22,317 nucleotides of DNA from NCBI GenBank assembly GCA_026193755.1, contig JAPHUI010000176.1, positions 1 through 22,317 on the forward strand. Direction: 5' to 3'. Made by a program: the position numbers and the translations under genes. Positions 1 through 10,000 of the stretch are shown here, piece by piece. This DNA is from Ignavibacteriaceae bacterium. Its GTDB lineage: Bacteria; Bacteroidota; Ignavibacteria; Ignavibacteriales; Ignavibacteriaceae. How positions within the stretch are numbered: the first letter of the stretch is position 1; every line of letters starts with the position of its first letter. The notes beneath the pieces were generated by a model. It had not been told where the DNA came from, did no database searches, and saw only the letters and a list, made by a program, of their open reading frames with translations.

Positions 1-3000
1 AAACTCTAGCGGTTCTTCTCTTTCTGCCAGGTACTCTATAACTTCCTTTGTCACCGCAGCTACTTTAACCATTCCGTCAGCATCAATTTTATCATAAGTA
101 TCTGTCGGTTTGTGATAATCTTCCTCTGGACCGGAAAATAATTGAATTGCAGGAATCCCGGCTGCAACGAAAGACATTTGATCGCTTGCGTCCAGTGGCT
201 GTGTTACAAGAGATATTGAAATACCGGTTACATATTCAACCCCCATAAAAATAAATTTCCATTCTTTGGCGCTATCTCCATTTAATACTAAAATCTTCTT
301 CCCGAGTAATCTTCCAACAGTATCGAGGTTAATATTAGCGATAACTTTATCAGCAGGAAATTCGGTATAACTCTCAACGAAATGTTTACTGCCAACAAGC
401 CCGGCCTCCTCACCAGTGAAGGCAACAAATATTATTGTTCGTTTTGGCTTTTCAGATTTTGCAAGAAGCTTTGCCAGTTCAATCATTACAGCTACTCCAC
501 TTGCATTGTCATCGGCACCGGGGTGAATTTTTCCTTCGTTGCCTTTGTAAACATCTGGCCAACCCAATCCAAGATGATCATAATGTGCGGAAATTACCAC
601 TGACTGTCCGTTCATTTTTTCATCAGTCCCGGGAATAATTCCGATTACATTTTTCAGAGTAAATTCTTTTCCCTCTTTCCCGACTTTTTCATTCCAGGCT
701 TGAAAATAAGTATCATTATCACCACCTGGAGTTAGCCCGGCATCTTCAAACTGTTTTGCAATATATTCAGCAGCTTTATTAAGTTCTTCAGTACCAAGCC
801 CTCTTCCTTTTAATTCATCGGAAGCAAGAAATTTAACGTGTGCCAACAATTGCTCAGCTGAGAAGACAGGTTTAAGCTTCGCTAATGGTTCTTCCTTCGG
901 AAGTTCCGAAAGTGTGGTCTCACCACCTGTTGCCCAAATTTTGGTTAATGGTGAATTGACAACCGGCCATTGACCCTTTTCAATATTTGCAGGTTCCTCC
1001 CCTTCAAAAACAAGAAAACTGTATTTTCCGTAGTGAGGTAATTTCCTTATCAATCCTGGAACCGCATTATTGTTTCCAATAGTCAGCCATACTATCGCTG
1101 CTTCAGGATTTTGAGGATTACGAACAGATACGACAAAGCTGTTATTTTCTTCAACGAAACTTTTATTATATATCTCTACAGAGTTTTCATTTAAAGCTGA
1201 ATTATAATCCTGCAAGCCATTGCTCACAATATTTTTGAATTTATTATTCCAACCGAAAATCCACACAGCTTTATCGGAAGGAAGACTGGTAATCTCTTTG
1301 TCATATTTTACTTCGTAATTCTCCGGTTTTTCATTCAGCCAATTCTGGGCAAGGGAATCGTAAAGTACTTTCACTGACTTATCTTCAGCCGATGATAGTA
1401 TGATTAGAATTTTTTCAGAACCGAGAGCTGTTGATAATGCAGGAGGTATTTCATTAAAATTAAGTCTTCTAAAAAGGTCGAACTCTGGATCGACATCGAT
1501 GCGTACCGGCTTTGCATCAACCGTTAACGTGTAATGCTCTTCCTTTTGGTCCATCTCCAGGATATTTTTTGAAAATCCCGAATCTGAATAAATAATGACC
1601 GGCATATTCAGATTAAAGAATTCATCTTCTTGAATTTGAGATAGAGTAAATTCAATTGTGTATCCACTATCTGTTGAATTAACAAGTACATCGTGTAGTT
1701 GAATTTCAGGAGCACCTGCTCGTGTTACCCATTGGGTAAAGAAAGCTTTTAAATCTTTTCCTGATGCTTCCTCCATCGATTTACGAATATCATCAAACGA
1801 AGCAAATTTGAATTTATTTTTTCTGTAGAAAATCTGAAGCCCCTTTACAAAATTCTCATCGCCTAATTCCTGTCTGAGCATATGCCACATCATTAAACTT
1901 TTGCCATATCCAATAGCCTCGCTTGGCGCATCGTAGCGAGAACGAAATTTTGAAAGAGGAAAATCATTTCCAGAATTAACATAAGAAGTGAAACGTTGAA
2001 GTGTCGATCTTCTGTAGTCAGCTCCCTGCCCTCTCTGTTCGCTGATTAGATGGTCAGCTAAATATGCAGTCAAACCCTCACACCAATTCCCTGTTTTAAA
2101 ATCAACGTAAACACTATTCCCCCACCAATTATGAAGCAGTTCATGTGGATATGAAGAGTGAAGAATGAACGGGAACCTGATTATTTGTTCACCAAGTAAT
2201 GTAAATGAAGGCATACCGTAACCGGTTTCCCAGAAATTTTCTACCAACGCAAATTTTGTGTACGGATAGGGACCAACAAGTTGGCGATACATTTCGAGGT
2301 ATTGAGCAGTAGTTTCCAGATATTTATTCGCTAAAGATTTATCAGGAGTACGCAGAAATGCCATCGCTGTAACGGCACCAACGCTATATTCATATTCAGT
2401 AAACTTAGCGGCAATCAGAAAAACTTCTTCCATGGGATTCGGTGTTTCCCAGGTATCAATATGCCGTCCGCTTGTATCTTCGTTTTTTATACGAGTCCCC
2501 TGGCTAACCGTTTTCCACTCCAGAGGCATTGAAGAAGTTAAATTGAACGTAATCAGATCTTCATTAAAGTGAGGGATCCAATAAGTAGAGCCAGCTAAAT
2601 ATATTCCGATATCTGAAATAATTCCCGGTGATTCGCTGAATCCTCTCGCATAATTTTCCTGACTCTGCTTGATAGGTGATTCTATTTTACCGTTATAAAT
2701 TAATTTGAAGTTTAAATCTCCGGTATGGTTTTGTGGATAAATTAATTGGTATTCATTTAGAAGAACTCCCTCGGAAGATTCACTCTCTTCCCGATCCATT
2801 CCGATGTCTTCGGAATTGGTTCCTTCCTGTAACATTTTAATTTCAATTCCTGGTGTTTGACTGGTAACTGATAAAACATTATTTAAAGTGAATATAATAT
2901 CTTTGCCAAACTTGCTCGCCGGAATGGTAATATCATCAGTTACTTCGATGTAAGAAGTTGCAGGTTCAACTTTTGCATTAATTTCGTGGTGAATGTAAGA

Positions 3001-3063
3001 ATCTTGTGCATTTGCAATTGCAGCAATAATAACAAAACTGGTTAAGATATTTTTTAATTTCAT
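1..3063 (-). CDS. Exported M1 aminopeptidase-like / M28 peptidase fusion (3' end missing)
   Basis: This gene starts at ATG 3063 and stays open for 1021 codons to the window edge, so its C-terminus is missing. SD AAAGGA lies just upstream. Residues 1-19 form a signal peptide (hydrophobic core, A-N-A before Q20). The first half is an M1-type (gluzincin) domain: 'LVEN' at 273-276 stands where the GxMEN exopeptidase motif usually sits, the zinc site is HELLH 307-311 followed by 'NWWGN', and the third ligand is E329 in 'NWCEGL'. A linker of about 200 residues leads to a complete M28 di-zinc site: H827 (HYDH), D851 (ADDNASG), E885/E886 (TGEEAG), D914 and H984. Both catalytic centres therefore look intact. 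The likely role is periplasmic or extracellular peptide trimming. The neighbouring M16 protease ends 66 nt upstream and may be co-transcribed. Fusion of M1 and M28 in one chain is seen directly; substrate preference cannot be read. Confidence 0.93.
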   Translation of the reverse strand, partial: MKLKNILTSFVIIAAIANAQDSYIHHEINAKVEPATSYIEVTDDITIPASKFGKDIIFTLNNVLSVTSQTPGIEIKMLQEGTNSEDIGMDREESESSEGVLLNEYQLIYPQNHTGDLNFKLIYNGKIESPIKQSQENYARGFSESPGIISDIGIYLAGSTYWIPHFNEDLITFNLTSSMPLEWKTVSQGTRIKNEDTSGRHIDTWETPNPMEEVFLIAAKFTEYEYSVGAVTAMAFLRTPDKSLANKYLETTAQYLEMYRQLVGPYPYTKFALVENFWETGYGMPSFTLLGEQIIRFPFILHSSYPHELLHNWWGNSVYVDFKTGNWCEGLTAYLADHLISEQRGQGADYRRSTLQRFTSYVNSGNDFPLSKFRSRYDAPSEAIGYGKSLMMWHMLRQELGDENFVKGLQIFYRKNKFKFASFDDIRKSMEEASGKDLKAFFTQWVTRAGAPEIQLHDVLVNSTDSGYTIEFTLSQIQEDEFFNLNMPVIIYSDSGFSKNILEMDQKEEHYTLTVDAKPVRIDVDPEFDLFRRLNFNEIPPALSTALGSEKILIILSSAEDKSVKVLYDSLAQNWLNEKPENYEVKYDKEITSLPSDKAVWIFGWNNKFKNIVSNGLQDYNSALNENSVEIYNKSFVEENNSFVVSVRNPQNPEAAIVWLTIGNNNAVPGLIRKLPHYGKYSFLVFEGEEPANIEKGQWPVVNSPLTKIWATGGETTLSELPKEEPLAKLKPVFSAEQLLAHVKFLASDELKGRGLGTEELNKAAEYIAKQFEDAGLTPGGDNDTYFQAWNEKVGKEGKEFTLKNVIGIIPGTDEKMNGQSVVISAHYDHLGLGWPDVYKGNEGKIHPGADDNASGVAVMIELAKLLAKSEKPKRTIIFVAFTGEEAGLVGSKHFVESYTEFPADKVIANINLDTVGRLLGKKILVLNGDSAKEWKFIFMGVEYVTGISISLVTQPLDASDQMSFVAAGIPAIQLFSGPEEDYHKPTDTYDKIDADGMVKVAAVTKEVIEYLAEREEPLEF

Positions 3064-3129
3064 TGAGAAGTCCTTTAACATATAATTTAATTTACTTAAC
3101 AATAAAAGAAATCAAAATAGTAACTCCGA

Positions 3130-5757
3130 CTATTTGATAATCACTTTAACAGGATTCGAAACGTGAAGATATTTATCAGCCACACGTTTTACATCATCAA
3201 ATGTCACTTTCTTCATTTCGTTCAGTTCCTCCCGATCAGCATTTATATCACCATCAAAATAATAAGAATGACCCAGGTAGTAAGCTTGATTAATGCTGGA
3301 TAATCTTCTGAACATCATTTTACCCAAATACATATTGATTGATTTTTCAAGATCTTCTTCATTAAAAGATTTTGTGTAATCAGTTGTGAAGAAGCCGGGA
3401 AATTGTGGAATAAGTTTTTCTACATTCTCCGGTCGGGTTCCCATATTTATGGAGAACAAAGCCTTGTCGCCAATAATATTTATTCCTGCACTCATTTGAT
3501 ATGCCATTCCTTGTTTCTCCCGGACATCAAAAATAATTTTATCACTTAATAATAACGATAAGGCATGCAGGGATATTTTGTCTTGTTTTTCAACCGGTAA
3601 GATGTAACCATAGAATAGATAGGCTTGTTCACTCCCCAGTGAATCTTCAATCGTCTTTGGCTCATTCAATGAATTGTATGAACGTTGATATGCTGGCTCC
3701 GTGATAGCCCGGAAATCTGTTTGAAGACTAAAATTGGAGAAATAATTGTTTATTTCATTTGATTCAGCCGGTGAAACTACAGAGATTATCATATTCTGCG
3801 GATTGAAATACTCAGCACCAAACTTTAAAAGATTATCATAATTAATCTCATTTTCAGGTTCAGGATATTTTTCTTCTGTGTAGATACTATTTTTTACTGA
3901 TTCATCAAATAACTGATTAGCCTTATTCTCTTTCTTCATCATACTTATATTTTGAAAGTTTTTAACCGCTTTTTCAAATTCAGCTTCAGTGGGAATAAAA
4001 TTCAACATTTGATTATTTAAGAATTTAATTACACCGGCGATATTCTCAGATAAGCCTTCTACACGTATGTATCCAAATGCAGGACTAAGGTAAATGTTAT
4101 CCATAGGGATGTAAGGATTATCATTTACCGTGAATCTTAACCCGTACTCAGTGCATTCATTTTGTATTTCGAGTAATTTCATTCTTTGTCCGAATGCATC
4201 ATGCCATATTTGGGATGCATCCTTTCCGTATTTTGATTCAAATGCGGCTTTGTTCTTCATCAAATAGTGGATTGCAAGTAATTTGCTGTTACTATTTTGT
4301 TTTGTAATAATCGTTGGTTTGTTACCGCTACCTGCAAATAAATCTATCTTCACTTTTCCGGTTGTCATTTTATCTTCTTCTGTTTCTTTTGGCTGCTGGA
4401 TTATTATTATCGGATCAGAATCAACACTAAAATTAATTAACATTTTTCCTGCACTGTTATATCCTTCTTTTGAATAAGATTCAAATACAGATTCAATTCC
4501 ATTTTCGGCTATAGTACTGGCATTGTATATTCCAAACATATGAGGTTTCTCGACATTCATATAAAAATTGGTCCTCGTTTTTACGGCCTCAGAATTAATT
4601 ATTTCGGGAGGAAGTGAAAGATTTAGATTCTGCAATTCCGAATTGAATTTGTCTATGATATCATTAAGTTTATTCATGTCATCTATTTTTAATGCTGCCT
4701 CCAGATAATTTTGGATTGGGTTAGACCTTATTTGAAAATCAATCTGTTTAACTGCTTTTGGAAATTTTTCATCCAGCATAGATTGCAAAGTGTCTTTTTT
4801 AATTCCAATAGATTGACCAAGAAGTGCTAGAAATTCTTGCGTCGGATTCCCCGGTATTTGATATATTAGATTCACAAGCAGTTGTTGCCCATCATAGAAG
4901 CGATAAAAAACCTTTTCCTGTAAATTCAAATTACTTTTTTGTTTTTCAAATCCTGTAGCCCAACCAGGATTTTCAGGTAAGGTGACATCTCCGGGAGTAA
5001 TCCCTCCATAATATCCCTTTATTTTACTTAACATTTCTTCCTTCTTGAAATTACCGATTACGCTCATGATCATATTATTTGGGCGATAATAATTTTTATA
5101 AAAAGCATAAACATCATCCCGATTCATATTTTTAATAGTTTCATACGTACCTAAGGTTGGAAGTGAAAGAGCGTGTCCCTTATAAATTATAGAAATAATA
5201 TTTCTTTCTGCCTGTTCTCTTGAATCTGATAAAGATTTTGCAATTTCTTCCATCACAATACCTTTTTCCTTTTCAAATTTATCCTGTGGTAACACCGACC
5301 TGAATAGCATATCTGACTGAACTTCCATACCTTTAAAAATTTTATCATCAGGCGTAACCATCATATAATCAGTATAATAATTATCAGTGTGAGCATTGTT
5401 ATATCCACCAATTTTATCCACTGCATCGTATAATTCTTTTTGATTCATAGATTCTGTACCATTAAACAGGAGATGTTCCAGCATATGACTCATTCCACTT
5501 GTCGCAAATGTTTCGTATGCCGACCCTACCTTTACAAAAACATTTACGCCTACCATCGGCAAAGCTGAGTTTTCAATAAGTAGAACCTCCATACCATTAT
5601 CTAATTGATAAATAGAAACTCCTTTTGGAAGAGGGTAAATCTTTTCTTCAGAATCTTTATAGCTGCTTTGACCATTTATTAAACAGCTGCTTAATGAATT
5701 AATAGAGAGATTAAAAAATAAAATTAGAAATGACATCCAAGAGAGTAATCTTTTCAT
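3130..5757 (-). CDS. M16 family zinc protease (two-domain, probable lipoprotein)
   Basis: An 875-residue pitrilysin/insulinase-family metallopeptidase. The inverted zinc motif HMLEH is at 91-95, with the distal glutamate ligand at E171 in 'VMEEIAKS', the usual spacing of about 75 residues. The C-terminal half is a second M16-like repeat without HxxEH; it carries an 'REKQGMAY' segment matching the R/Y substrate-binding motif of the inactive half. This is the normal single-chain layout for about 900 residues. The N-terminus is hydrophobic with LSSC at 22-25, which fits a lipobox, so the mature protein may be lipid-anchored at C25; a simple signal peptide is the alternative. The start at ATG 5757 has SD AAAGGAAG about 8 nt upstream. 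It lies between the five-gene operon upstream (200 nt gap) and the M1-M28 gene downstream (66 nt gap). A role in extracytoplasmic peptide breakdown is inferred. Confidence 0.95.
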   Translation of the reverse strand: MKRLLSWMSFLILFFNLSINSLSSCLINGQSSYKDSEEKIYPLPKGVSIYQLDNGMEVLLIENSALPMVGVNVFVKVGSAYETFATSGMSHMLEHLLFNGTESMNQKELYDAVDKIGGYNNAHTDNYYTDYMMVTPDDKIFKGMEVQSDMLFRSVLPQDKFEKEKGIVMEEIAKSLSDSREQAERNIISIIYKGHALSLPTLGTYETIKNMNRDDVYAFYKNYYRPNNMIMSVIGNFKKEEMLSKIKGYYGGITPGDVTLPENPGWATGFEKQKSNLNLQEKVFYRFYDGQQLLVNLIYQIPGNPTQEFLALLGQSIGIKKDTLQSMLDEKFPKAVKQIDFQIRSNPIQNYLEAALKIDDMNKLNDIIDKFNSELQNLNLSLPPEIINSEAVKTRTNFYMNVEKPHMFGIYNASTIAENGIESVFESYSKEGYNSAGKMLINFSVDSDPIIIIQQPKETEEDKMTTGKVKIDLFAGSGNKPTIITKQNSNSKLLAIHYLMKNKAAFESKYGKDASQIWHDAFGQRMKLLEIQNECTEYGLRFTVNDNPYIPMDNIYLSPAFGYIRVEGLSENIAGVIKFLNNQMLNFIPTEAEFEKAVKNFQNISMMKKENKANQLFDESVKNSIYTEEKYPEPENEINYDNLLKFGAEYFNPQNMIISVVSPAESNEINNYFSNFSLQTDFRAITEPAYQRSYNSLNEPKTIEDSLGSEQAYLFYGYILPVEKQDKISLHALSLLLSDKIIFDVREKQGMAYQMSAGINIIGDKALFSINMGTRPENVEKLIPQFPGFFTTDYTKSFNEEDLEKSINMYLGKMMFRRLSSINQAYYLGHSYYFDGDINADREELNEMKKVTFDDVKRVADKYLHVSNPVKVIIK

Positions 5758-5789
5758 TTCTTACTTCCTTTCCACTTTTTTATAGTCGG

Positions 5790-5819
5790 ATTATAATTGG
5801 ATTATTTGGTAATCCTGAA
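5790..5819 (-). promoter_or_regulatory. Possible promoter for the M16/M1-M28 pair
   Basis: In the 200-nt gap between the PorV-like gene and the M16 gene, the minus strand carries a perfect TATAAT (5790-5795), 18 nt downstream of a poor -35 (TTCAGG, 5814-5819). The -10 is about 32 nt before the M16 start codon. The same gap holds a 6-bp CATCCC/GGGATG hairpin (about 5831-5856) without a T-run, so no clear terminator. AT-rich DNA gives such boxes by chance, and this phylum may use a non-standard sigma consensus. Confidence 0.25.
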
Positions 5820-5957
5820 TTGAAGCTTCCATCCCAAATATCATAAATAGGGATGTAAGGAATAAGCCATTATTTTAATTGCCCAACTTCAAACAAGAGA
5901 AATTAATCAAACAACTTTTGTGTTATTATAAAAGTATAAATGTTCTGTAATATTTAA

Positions 5958-6977
5958 TCAGAAACCAAGTCCAAGTGAAAAACGCGAAACTTTACCCAAA
6001 TCATTATAATCAACAAGTGCATAATCAAAACCAACCTGTTGGTTTGAAATATTAAATTTAAATCCAACTCCAAATGTCCAGTCTTCAACATCATAATTCA
6101 TTTTGTAACCTATACGTGCAAAAACAGTTTCATTCCAGCCATATTCACCACCAAAATTCAATCGTTCGTTATTATCATTCGGATGATTACCATCAATTGC
6201 AACTGTAAAACGATGCTGTTCAGAAACTATTATCGGATCTTCCCCGCCAACAAAATCCATAGCAATCCCCACCCGGAAATTCAAAGGCAGTGGCCAGGGC
6301 TCTGTTTTCAATCTAGCATCAGGATTATATTCACCTGATACTCCCCGGTTGATATCTGCCAGGGTAATCAAGTCGTTTCCTTCTAATTGCATGCTGCCGC
6401 CAAAATTAGAAATGCACATTGCAATTACCAGATTATGAAAACCAGTTCTAAGATAAGTGCCCAGATCAACTGCTACAGTATTTGCAATTTCATTATAAAG
6501 AGTTTGCTGAATGTATTTGACTGTTAGTCCAACTGAAAATCGGTCAGTAAGTACCTGTGAATACGATAACCCAATTGCGATATCGCTTACGTCATAATAG
6601 ATACCCGTACCATCCGGTTGCTGAACTGTTGTAACTTCCTGTTCGCCTGTGTTTAGTGCAATAGCACTTATACCAATCACGTTGCTTGTACTCAGAGGTA
6701 TAACTAAAGCAAAATAATCATGGCTAATATCTGCAAACCATTGAGAATGGCTTACACCCACAGAAATTGTTTTCAAATTCGTCATCCCGGCAGGATTCCA
6801 ATAAAGAGTGCTAAAATCGTTTGCAACTGCCACAAAAGATTCTCCCATTCCAACTGCTCTTGCACCTACCCCTATCTTGAGAAACTGTGCAACGGCTGTT
6901 CCTACTTTTGAAAAGCCTCCAGCAAAATTTGATGCAGGTAATGAAACAATCAGAAATATCATAAAAATTTTTTTCAT
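5958..6977 (-). CDS. PorV/PorQ family outer-membrane beta-barrel protein
   Basis: A 339-residue exported protein with a signal peptide (about 1-19, hydrophobic core then 'SNFA'). It opens with the family hallmark 'FLKIGVGARAVGMGESFVA' followed by 'YWNPAGM', continues as alternating amphipathic strands, and ends in a barrel-closing 'FSLGLGF' with C-terminal Phe. PorV/PorQ proteins are FadL-like barrels. PorV of Porphyromonas is the T9SS shuttle that carries cargo from the translocon to the attachment complex. The length fits the family. The gene is last in the tightly packed minus-strand run (29 nt after the FN3/CXXCH gene), next to proteins with T9SS-type tails, so a dedicated shuttle or barrel partner for those cargos is a reasonable inference. 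SD GGAGAAA precedes ATG 6977. The family is clear; the exact role of this paralogue is not. Confidence 0.9.
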   Translation of the reverse strand: MKKIFMIFLIVSLPASNFAGGFSKVGTAVAQFLKIGVGARAVGMGESFVAVANDFSTLYWNPAGMTNLKTISVGVSHSQWFADISHDYFALVIPLSTSNVIGISAIALNTGEQEVTTVQQPDGTGIYYDVSDIAIGLSYSQVLTDRFSVGLTVKYIQQTLYNEIANTVAVDLGTYLRTGFHNLVIAMCISNFGGSMQLEGNDLITLADINRGVSGEYNPDARLKTEPWPLPLNFRVGIAMDFVGGEDPIIVSEQHRFTVAIDGNHPNDNNERLNFGGEYGWNETVFARIGYKMNYDVEDWTFGVGFKFNISNQQVGFDYALVDYNDLGKVSRFSLGLGF

Positions 6978-7006
6978 TTGCTGTTTCTCCGATTATTCAG
7001 CAGCGT

Positions 7007-10000
7007 TTATTTAATAACCAAAAATTTTCCAACTTTTTTCTGTCCATTAGGAACAGAAACAATATAAATATACAGCCCGTAAGCAATGTATTGATCGTTG
7101 TACGTTCTCATGTCCCAGAATTCAAATCCTCTATTATCGTTATGATAGATATCATCAATATGATCTCCTGCAACAGTAAAAATAGAAATCTTACATTCGC
7201 TGGGAAGGTGATTAAACATTAATTTTTTACCAAACTGAGATGTCTCCCATTCATTTGAAACTATATACGGGTCGGGGACAACACGAATCTCGTTCAGATT
7301 AATTTCACCGGCAGTGTATTCTGCTTTATTGGTTGTAAATTCATATGTAATTTCCTTCCTGAACGGTTTGTAAGTTAAGATTGTAAATTCGTCTCCTTGT
7401 GAAGGAGCCACGGCATTTATATACATTGTATCACCATAAGCGTTTACATAAGTATCAGGTAGGTTATTAGTTTGCAATAGAAGTCCGGTAATAGTTGTAT
7501 CTCCAGTTCCAGGATTAATATCATATTTTTCAAAATTAAGCATGTCGATGTACCTCTCGTAAAAACCGGGGCTGCCTTTTGTATAAGCCAAACCGCCGGG
7601 AATAAGATCCCACCCAAGCTGGCTGTAATAATATTCACGATACCCTTCCCAAGGGGCTGTGACATTAAATTCTACTAGCCAAGTATTTTCATTAACGTCA
7701 ATTGGATTTTCTGGATCAGTAATAACCTCAACCTTTAACGGTAGATGATAAATTGAGTCGGGATAAGAAATTCCGAGAAAAAAGTCATACAAGCGAGCTG
7801 ATAGACCACCTGACAGCGTTGTATCAATGGTTACCCTGTAATCGTCAACAGTGTAAATATCTTCCTGTGCTGTAGCAGGATCCCCAATCCATCTCTCAAC
7901 CGGTTTTGTGTTCCAGTAAAATGTAGATGTATCACCATTTACTTTCGTCCAGCCAATAAAAGCAGTTCCCGAAGGAGAATTAAGAACTGTCAACCTGAAT
8001 CCATCTGTAACCGGCAAGTTATCTTCTGTGTCATTTGAAAAAAGATGATGATCAAGCACTGTAGATGTATCGCCGGTTTCTGCAGAAATTCTGTAAAGAT
8101 TAAATCCTAGCACATAGTTTGTATCTGATCCTACAATTTCAAGAGTTGAATCGACAAAGGTAATTAAATAGTCGTCCCCGGTAATAGAATCGGGCTGAAT
8201 AATATCAAGCTTTACTAAGCCCTGACAAAGTCCTCCTATAGGAGGAATCGAACCGTCAGGATTTAAAACCGGGTCATAAGTTGCATCATTGTAATTTTGT
8301 GGAAGTGTACCCGGAATAGCCGAAACAGTATGACTTTCCATTACCGAATGCCCTAAAGCCGATTGATAAGATTGCTCGAGGCTATCCGGGTTCTGATTTC
8401 CTTTATCGTAGGAAGTAACACAGTACCAATATTCTATCCCGTTGATAACATTATCATCAATAAAGCTGTGCTTCAATCCTGAATCGTCACCCAATGACTG
8501 ATTGAATGCTGGATCTAGTCCTTTTATTCCATCAATCAGATCGAAAATTTTTAAAGGCTTATAGCCAATTACATTACCATATTGATTTGTGATCGGAGTT
8601 CCCCACGTTTTTCCGAGGTCATCGCTGCGATAAATTTTATATCCTTCAAAATCTATCTTGCCTGTTAAATTATCTTTAGAATTTTCTGCGTCGGAATCCC
8701 AAACTATCCTCACTTGTTTATCATTGGGATGAGCCTGAACAACCGGAGTTTTTGGCGGACCGGAACCTTGATATTTTCTTTGGAACATTTGCTGTGTGAC
8801 TCTCATATTATTCATCAGATCGGATGTATCAGGCTCGAAAGGAATATTACCCGAACTACCCATTACAACAGCAACTGAGGAAACGACTTTTTCATCAGGA
8901 GCTAATGTAAGAGGTCCGGTCATTATAAAATAATTAATCGGTGCACCTTCGGGGAAATACTGGCTTAAGCTATCGGGTTCAGTGTTATCTATCCTACGGT
9001 TATTTCCATGGAAATAATATTGTTTCCCTATCAGGTTGGGATCATTTGGATTGCTGCTGACGATAGGCCACATTTGCTCATCAATAGAAGGAGCTACATC
9101 TCTGCTAAAATAATGAAAGTCTGTAACACCCAAGTCTTTAGGGGTCTCTAAAACATTTAAACCGACGATACCCATATCTGTCGGGTCAGTTGCCCATGCA
9201 CCATCTTTGATATTATTAATATCCCAGATGTATACAAAATCACCATTGGTATGTTCATCATAAGGATTACTGTCGATGATATTTATATAATCCTTGTTAT
9301 CAAAATCCGGTCTGAAAATAGCATAATAGCCAACATAGACACTATCAAGCTGCTGCCCGCTTTTATTATGTATTGTAAATTCCCAGATAAGCATATCTTC
9401 AGCATAAGGACGTCCGTAAGTATATGCCATCTCTTCAACTTCAACACCAAGAGATCCTTTTGGATTCGAGTTATCCTCATCATTGAAGACAGAATAAATA
9501 TCACGATCTGATACAAATTCACCTTCAACCTCTTTACCAAAATCTGGTGAAGACTCATCAATGTTAATCCTGAACTTTCCCGGCCAGTGACGTTCACCGG
9601 GAGTACTTACCCAGCTACCAATATCATCAAAGTAACCTTCAGGCCAGGTTTCCGGATTATCGCTCATCGCAAGAAAAGGTGTTTCATCAGGGGGAGGGGC
9701 AGTTACATCACCTGAAAAAATTTGTCCGCGTGAACCATCCTTCGGTGACCAATCATACTTTTCAGTCGCTGCACCAATGACGGAAGTTATTACGTTACCT
9801 TTAGAGGCAACGATTAATCCCAGCCCAAAACAATAATGAGTTTGGTCCCCCGCCGCAGCAGGCCAGCGGATAGCTTCATTAAAATATTCATGAAAATTTG
9901 AAAGGACACCGTAATTCCCAAGGTAGTTTGCAATCTGTCCTTTATCCTGTATCCCAATACCTCTCTCTTCATTGGATTCGGGTCTAAACAGAGGCACAAG

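Noticed and set aside
382..638. Two plus-strand ORFs of 67-73 codons
   Set aside because: They are antisense to the M28 domain, whose zinc ligands are encoded on the minus strand here; no SD and no recognisable product.
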